DNA of 64,000 nt, taken from contig JAJYUP010000004.1 of the NCBI GenBank assembly GCA_021792455.1, positions 1 through 64,000 of the forward strand, in the 5' to 3' direction. Shown here piece after piece: positions 60,055 to 64,000 of the stretch. The translations under genes and the position numbers were made by a program. Below the pieces are notes generated by a model. The model had not been told where the DNA came from. It ran no database searches and saw only the letters and a list, made by a program, of their open reading frames with translations. The stretch is from Actinomycetes bacterium. Lineage in GTDB: Bacteria > Actinomycetota > Thermoleophilia > Solirubrobacterales > Solirubrobacteraceae. Numbering within the stretch: the stretch's first letter is position 1; each line of letters begins with the position of its first letter.

Positions 60055-61557
60055 GTGGCCGCAACGCCAAGCGCCCAGTACCGACTGACGATCCGCGTCA
60101 AGCTCGCCGATGCTGAGGGCCTGCTGGGCGAGGTCACGAACGCGATCACCGAGGCGGGCGGAGTCATCTCCGCAGTCGACCTCGTCGAAGGCGGCCAGGA
60201 GGGCACCCTCCGTGACATCGTCGTAGACGGCAGCGACGAGCACCACTGGCGGGACCTGACGAGCGCGATCGCCGCGCTCGACGGCGCGGAGGTGATCGAC
60301 ACGATCGATCGAACGTTTCAGATGCACGTCGGCGGCAAGATCGCACAGCACAACAAGCATCCCCTCAAGAGCCGCGACGACCTGTCGATGGTCTACACCC
60401 CAGGCGTTGCAAGGGTCTGCCTCGCGATCGCAGACGCCCCTGAACGGGCCTTCCAGTACACGATCAAGCGCAACACGGTCGCAGTCGTCTCCGATGGAAG
60501 CGCAGTGCTTGGGCTCGGCGACATCGGCCCAGCCGCAGCGATGCCGGTGATGGAGGGCAAGTGCTGCCTGTTCAAGGAGTTCGCCGACGTCGACGCCTTC
60601 CCGATCTGTCTGACGACGAACGACCCAGAGGAGATCGTGAGCACCGTCGAGCGGATCTCTCCCGCGTTCGGCGGCATAAACCTCGAGGACATCTCCGCCC
60701 CACGCTGCTTCGAGATCGAGGACTCCCTGAAGGCGCGCCTCGACATCCCCGTGTTCCACGACGACCAGCACGGCACCGCCGTCGTGACGATGGCTGCGCT
60801 GCTGAACGCTGCGAAGCTGACGGGCCGCAGCCTTCAGAGCCTGCGGGTCCTCATCATCGGCGTCGGGGCAGCTGGGATCGCAGTCGCGAAGATCTTGAGG
60901 GCGGCAGGCGTCAGCGACCTCATCGGCGTCGACTCGAAGGGTGCGCTGCACGTAAAGCGGCAGGACTACCTCGACGGCACCATGCACGTGAGCAAGCGCT
61001 GGTTCGCGGAGGTGAGCAACGAGCAGTGCCTGTCAGGGCATCCGGCAGAGGTGATCGATGGGGCGGACCTCGTGATCGGGCTCTCCGGCGCAAGGGTCCT
61101 TCCCGCTGAGTCCCTGGCGCGAATGAAACCTGATGGCGTGCTGTTCGCGATGGCGAACCCGACACCGGAGGTCGATCCTGAGGCGGCGGCGCGGTACGTC
61201 CGGATCGTCGCGACCGGCCGCTCCGACTATCCGAACCAGATCAACAACGTGCTGTGCTTCCCCGGCGTCTTCCGCGGCGCCTTGGACGTCCGCGCAAGCG
61301 CGATCACGGAGGAGATGAAGATGGCGGCGGCCCAGGCGATCGCGGACATCGTCGATGAGAGCGAGCTCAGTGAGGAGTACATCATCCCGTCCGTCTTCAA
61401 CAGGGACGTCGCCCCCGCAGTCGCGGCTGCGGTCGCTGAGCAGGCACGCATCAGCCATCTCGCCAGAGCAGGCTCAGAGGTCGGCTTCGCGAAAGGTGAA
61501 ACATCGCTCTCCTCACCGCCTGTGGTCCATCACGCCGAGCAGGCGAGCGGCGGCTAG
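60055..61557 (+). CDS. NAD(P)-dependent malic enzyme with N-terminal ACT domain
   Basis: 500 residues from GTG 60055 behind GAGGAGA. Residues 8-85 are an ACT domain (YRLTIRVKLADAEGLLGEVT), a ligand-binding regulatory module seen in this actinobacterial subtype. The catalytic part contains SMVYTPGVARVCLAIADAP (catalytic Tyr), FGGINLEDISAPRCFEIED (metal-binding acids), PVFHDDQHGTAVV, and the Rossmann motif VLIIGVGAAGIAVAKILRAA. Malate is decarboxylated to pyruvate and CO2. The last 45 residues are a variable tail. Amino-acid regulation through the ACT domain is inferred from family knowledge. Confidence 0.93.
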   Translation: MAATPSAQYRLTIRVKLADAEGLLGEVTNAITEAGGVISAVDLVEGGQEGTLRDIVVDGSDEHHWRDLTSAIAALDGAEVIDTIDRTFQMHVGGKIAQHNKHPLKSRDDLSMVYTPGVARVCLAIADAPERAFQYTIKRNTVAVVSDGSAVLGLGDIGPAAAMPVMEGKCCLFKEFADVDAFPICLTTNDPEEIVSTVERISPAFGGINLEDISAPRCFEIEDSLKARLDIPVFHDDQHGTAVVTMAALLNAAKLTGRSLQSLRVLIIGVGAAGIAVAKILRAAGVSDLIGVDSKGALHVKRQDYLDGTMHVSKRWFAEVSNEQCLSGHPAEVIDGADLVIGLSGARVLPAESLARMKPDGVLFAMANPTPEVDPEAAARYVRIVATGRSDYPNQINNVLCFPGVFRGALDVRASAITEEMKMAAAQAIADIVDESELSEEYIIPSVFNRDVAPAVAAAVAEQARISHLARAGSEVGFAKGETSLSSPPVVHHAEQASGG

Positions 61558-61558
61558 A

Positions 61559-61643
61559 TGGCGAGCCGCAGGGACGCTGGCTGTGCGACGAGCAGGGCGC
61601 AAGCCAGCTGCGTGGCGAGCCGCAGGGACGCTGGCTGTGCGAC
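61559..61643. repeat. 31-bp direct repeat, 54 bp apart, after the malic-enzyme gene
   Basis: TGGCGAGCCGCAGGGACGCT plus GGCTGTGCGAC occurs at 61559 and 61613, in the spacer before the epimerase gene. Confidence 0.85.
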
Positions 61644-61691
61644 CAGCCGCCTCGCGATGATCGCCAAGCGACTGACCACGTGGGGCTTTGA

Positions 61692-62603
61692 ATGCGGGTG
61701 ACGATCACTGGCGCAACCGGCCTCATCGGCGGCGCCGTCATCAACTCACTCACGAGGACAGGCGCTGAGGTCACCGTCCTCTCGAGAGACCCTGCCAAGG
61801 CGAGGCGCAGGCTCGCAGACCTGCCTGTCGAGGCCGTCAGCTGGTCGCCGATGGAGGAGCCGGCACCAGCGGAGGCTCTATCCGGAGCGGATGCGGTGAT
61901 CCACCTCGCGGGCGAGCCGATCGCGCAGCGCTGGTCTGGTGAGGTCAAGCGCCTGATCAGGGAGACGAGGGTGCGAGGGACGGCAAACCTCATCACGGGG
62001 CTTGGGCAGGCACGACCTGCTCCCAGCGTGCTCGTCAGCTCTTCGGCGGTGGGCATCTATGGGCCTCGGGCCGACGAACCTCTCGACGAGGATTCACCTC
62101 TTGGCGAGGGCTTCCTCGCGGAGACGTGCATCGCCTGGGAGCAGGAGGCGATGAAGGCGAGCGAGCTTGGTCTGAGGGTGGTGTGCATGCGCACAGGCGT
62201 CGTGCTCAGCGCCGCTGGCGGCGCGCTCGCGAAGATGCTCCCTCCATTCGAGATGGGACTCGGCGGCCCTGTCGCCGGCGGGCGACAGTACGTCTCCTGG
62301 ATTCACCTCAGCGACCTCGCGAGGATGATCGTGAGCGCCGTCGCAGACGAGCGCTGGAGCGGGCCGGTGAACGGGACCGCCCCGAACCCTGTGACCAACG
62401 GGGAGCTCTCGAAGGCACTGGCAGCGGTGCTCCACCGGCCGGCTGTGCTGCCCGTCCCAGCGCTCGCTCTCCGCCTGCTCTACGGGCAGATGGCGGAGAT
62501 CGTCACGACGGGCCAGCGCGTGCTCCCGGCGAAGGCACTGATCCTCGGCTGCGAGTTCGAGCACCCGAGCCTCGCAGAGGCGTTGCGCTCCGCGCTCTCT
62601 TGA
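61692..62603 (+). CDS. TIGR01777-family NAD-dependent epimerase/dehydratase (SDR39U1-like)
   Basis: 303 residues of normal length. Rossmann start MRVTITGATGLIGGAVINSL, then VIHLAGEPIAQRWSGEVKRL and SSSAVGIYGPRADEPLDEDS, the last two being hallmarks of TIGR01777 (YfcH). The C-terminal DUF1731 segment is at about 255-303 (VLPAKALILGCEFEHPSLAE). The YxxxK dyad of classical SDRs is not obvious, which is usual for the family. Cellular substrate unknown; in E. coli the homolog YfcH has been linked to cell division. No ribosome site is evident before the ATG. Confidence 0.9.
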   Translation: MRVTITGATGLIGGAVINSLTRTGAEVTVLSRDPAKARRRLADLPVEAVSWSPMEEPAPAEALSGADAVIHLAGEPIAQRWSGEVKRLIRETRVRGTANLITGLGQARPAPSVLVSSSAVGIYGPRADEPLDEDSPLGEGFLAETCIAWEQEAMKASELGLRVVCMRTGVVLSAAGGALAKMLPPFEMGLGGPVAGGRQYVSWIHLSDLARMIVSAVADERWSGPVNGTAPNPVTNGELSKALAAVLHRPAVLPVPALALRLLYGQMAEIVTTGQRVLPAKALILGCEFEHPSLAEALRSALS

Positions 62604-62684
62604 GTTACGAAGAGGCGCAGCGGCAGGACCGCTGCAGACGGGCGCACGCCGCGCCAGGCCACCTGCAGACCGCGTGCTCGCTCG

Positions 62685-63941
62685 CTATGGAACGTGGGGG
62701 CCGCTGATCGGAAGCTCACGCCAGAAGACCGCCTTCCCGTTGCGGAGGACGTCGGCCCCGTACCTGACGATCGTCGTTTCGCCATCAGGAAGCACTTCGT
62801 ATGGGCCGAGCACGGACCGCAGCCGCCGCAGGTGGAACGCCGCCGCAACGACTGCTTCCCTGCTGATCGGACGCTTCGCCGCTGACCTGATCGCGTCGAG
62901 AACGAGCGTCATCGCCTCATACCCGTAAAGCGCATATGAGCTCCCTGGCGTGTGGAAGCGCGCTCTGAACTGGCGCAGCACCTTCTTCGCGGCCTTCGGA
63001 TAGCTCGATGGGGGCAGCACCGGCGAGGTGAGGTAGCTGTCCGCTTCGGCGAAGCCGAGTTCGCTGGGGAAGGCGGATTCCGCCATTTCGCTCGTGCCAA
63101 GCAGGTGCAGCGACGGATCGTTCGCGTGAAGTTCGCGCCACAGCGCAACGGTCCCAGGGTCGTCCTGCCCGCTGACAAACACTGCTTCGGCGCCGCTTTG
63201 CAGCACTTTGCTCACCTGTTCGGCGAAGGTGGGGTTGCTCCCCGCGTCCGCCACTTCGACGGTTTCCTGCCCGACGAGGTCGATCCCATTCCTCTTCGCC
63301 CCTTCGGCGACGATCGTCGCGAGCGGCGCTGTGAAAGGCTCGCCGTCGCTGAGTACGAACAGCCTCTGGACGTGAAGAGCCTGCAGCAGCGCAATCTGCG
63401 CCGCACCCTGCACTATGTCGCCCGGCAGCAGCCTGATGAACGTGCGCTTGCCGCTTGGGTAGAAGCGTTCAGGGTCGCCTTGACCCGCGTCGAAAGAGGA
63501 CGTGAGCCCGGCGTATGGGCTGCGGGTGCTGACCTGGAGGACCCCCGCTTTGTTCGTGACCGGGAGGGATACGGCGGTGGAGGCGGAGTCGTAGTCACCG
63601 ATGTAGGCGACGGTGGTTTCGTTTTCGACCGCACTCTTCGCGTTCGCTTCCGCGAGCCCAGGTTCCGGCACTCCGCTCGCGCCCGCATCGTCGAGCGAGA
63701 CGAGCCGGATGTCGTAGCCGTCAACGACGTGGTGGACATCGGCGAGCGCGAGCCGCTCGCCCATGAGGGTCTGGGAAGCAGCTTCCGCGGACGGCCCCTG
63801 GAGGGGCAGGCTCGAGTAGACGGTGAGGACCCTCCCAGGTGAACGAGCAGCGCTGCTGGGAGTGGCGGATCCGCACCCTGCCAGCGCTGTCGCTGTTGCC
63901 GCTGCAAGGACGGCGAGGGCGAGCAGCGATTGCGCCCTCAT
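62685..63941 (-). CDS. ABC transporter substrate-binding lipoprotein (branched-chain amino-acid/amide type)
   Basis: 418 residues. The lipoprotein signal ends LAGC, with Cys22 as the lipidation site. The type I periplasmic-binding fold (Peripla_BP_6/LivJ) is recognisable from VYSSLPLQGPSAEAASQTLM, TTVAYIGDYDSASTAVSLPV, RLLPGDIVQGAAQIALLQAL and SGAEAVFVSGQDDPGTVALW. It captures a ligand outside the membrane for an ABC importer; no permease or ATPase gene is visible before the window ends. Glu codons are strikingly GAA-biased, as in the secreted protein at 12808. Confidence 0.9.
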   Translation of the reverse strand: MRAQSLLALAVLAAATATALAGCGSATPSSAARSPGRVLTVYSSLPLQGPSAEAASQTLMGERLALADVHHVVDGYDIRLVSLDDAGASGVPEPGLAEANAKSAVENETTVAYIGDYDSASTAVSLPVTNKAGVLQVSTRSPYAGLTSSFDAGQGDPERFYPSGKRTFIRLLPGDIVQGAAQIALLQALHVQRLFVLSDGEPFTAPLATIVAEGAKRNGIDLVGQETVEVADAGSNPTFAEQVSKVLQSGAEAVFVSGQDDPGTVALWRELHANDPSLHLLGTSEMAESAFPSELGFAEADSYLTSPVLPPSSYPKAAKKVLRQFRARFHTPGSSYALYGYEAMTLVLDAIRSAAKRPISREAVVAAAFHLRRLRSVLGPYEVLPDGETTIVRYGADVLRNGKAVFWRELPISGPHVP

Positions 63942-64000
63942 CGGCTGTTCAGCTGCGACGACCTGGAAGGTAGCGCGTGATGATCCGCAACGACGCCCCG

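Overview
The window is high-GC DNA from an actinomycete, and its gene content points to the class Thermoleophilia, probably a Solirubrobacterales relative. The evidence is a c-di-AMP (ydaO-type) riboswitch of actinobacterial form, an ArsA-like ATPase pair of the kind found in actinobacteria, a malic enzyme with an N-terminal ACT domain, a large secreted protein with Cys/Tyr-Gly-rich beta domains of a style common in that class, and many genes whose -10 box lies only 6-12 nt before the start codon (apparently leaderless mRNAs). The taxonomic call is inference; no rRNA is present.

Layout. 1-66 holds the first codons of uvrA (minus strand) under an SOS box. A tRNA-Glu(UUC) follows at 236-331, with a 24-nt hairpin insert in its D-loop. 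From there to about 11.1 kb is an accessory island of decayed mobile DNA: IS3-, IS256- and IS1380-family transposase remnants, a tyrosine-recombinase tail, two VapBC/Phd-PIN toxin-antitoxin modules, an ECF sigma factor with a membrane partner, an AbiEii-type nucleotidyltransferase with its small upstream partner, an excisionase-like protein, a DUF11 surface-protein fragment, and a Clp N-domain gene whose body (6.6-7.3 kb) and tail (11.0-11.1 kb) lie on either side of other DNA.

11.4-24.5 kb is rich in envelope functions: an MFS transporter starting at a DtxR/IdeR-like palindrome, a 1603-residue secreted protein, a c-di-AMP riboswitch controlling a peptidoglycan-binding M23-like protein, a family-4 glycosyltransferase, a sigma-70 factor, a COG0701 permease behind a repeat-rich leader, and a small secreted Lys/His-rich protein. 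24.8-43.6 kb holds a DrrAB-type ABC exporter, a zinc/cobalt operon (CzrA-like ArsR repressor plus two CDF transporters, all overlapping by 4 nt), an aldo-keto reductase, Hsp20, two ArsA-like ATPases, a universal stress protein, a PiT phosphate transporter with its DUF47 partner, a glycogen-debranching-like enzyme, a second GT4, a hydratase-like/phosphate acetyltransferase and FtsH.

44-64 kb is mainly core metabolism and information processing: an IclR regulator divergent from a GAF/acetamidase/PNPOx cluster, then uvrB, a lytic transglycosylase, coaE, rpsA, two flavoproteins, DUF3467, a MocR regulator that lacks its PLP lysine, polA, malic enzyme, a TIGR01777 epimerase and a substrate-binding lipoprotein.

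A recurring theme is short tandem duplication (period 15-70 bp, 2-5 copies). It occurs at more than ten places, in gene ends and in spacers; every coding example has a period divisible by three. The most unusual single objects are the tRNA-Glu with a UACG hairpin in the D-loop, the lysine-less MocR, and the GAA-biased codon use of two secreted proteins in an otherwise GAG-using gene set.
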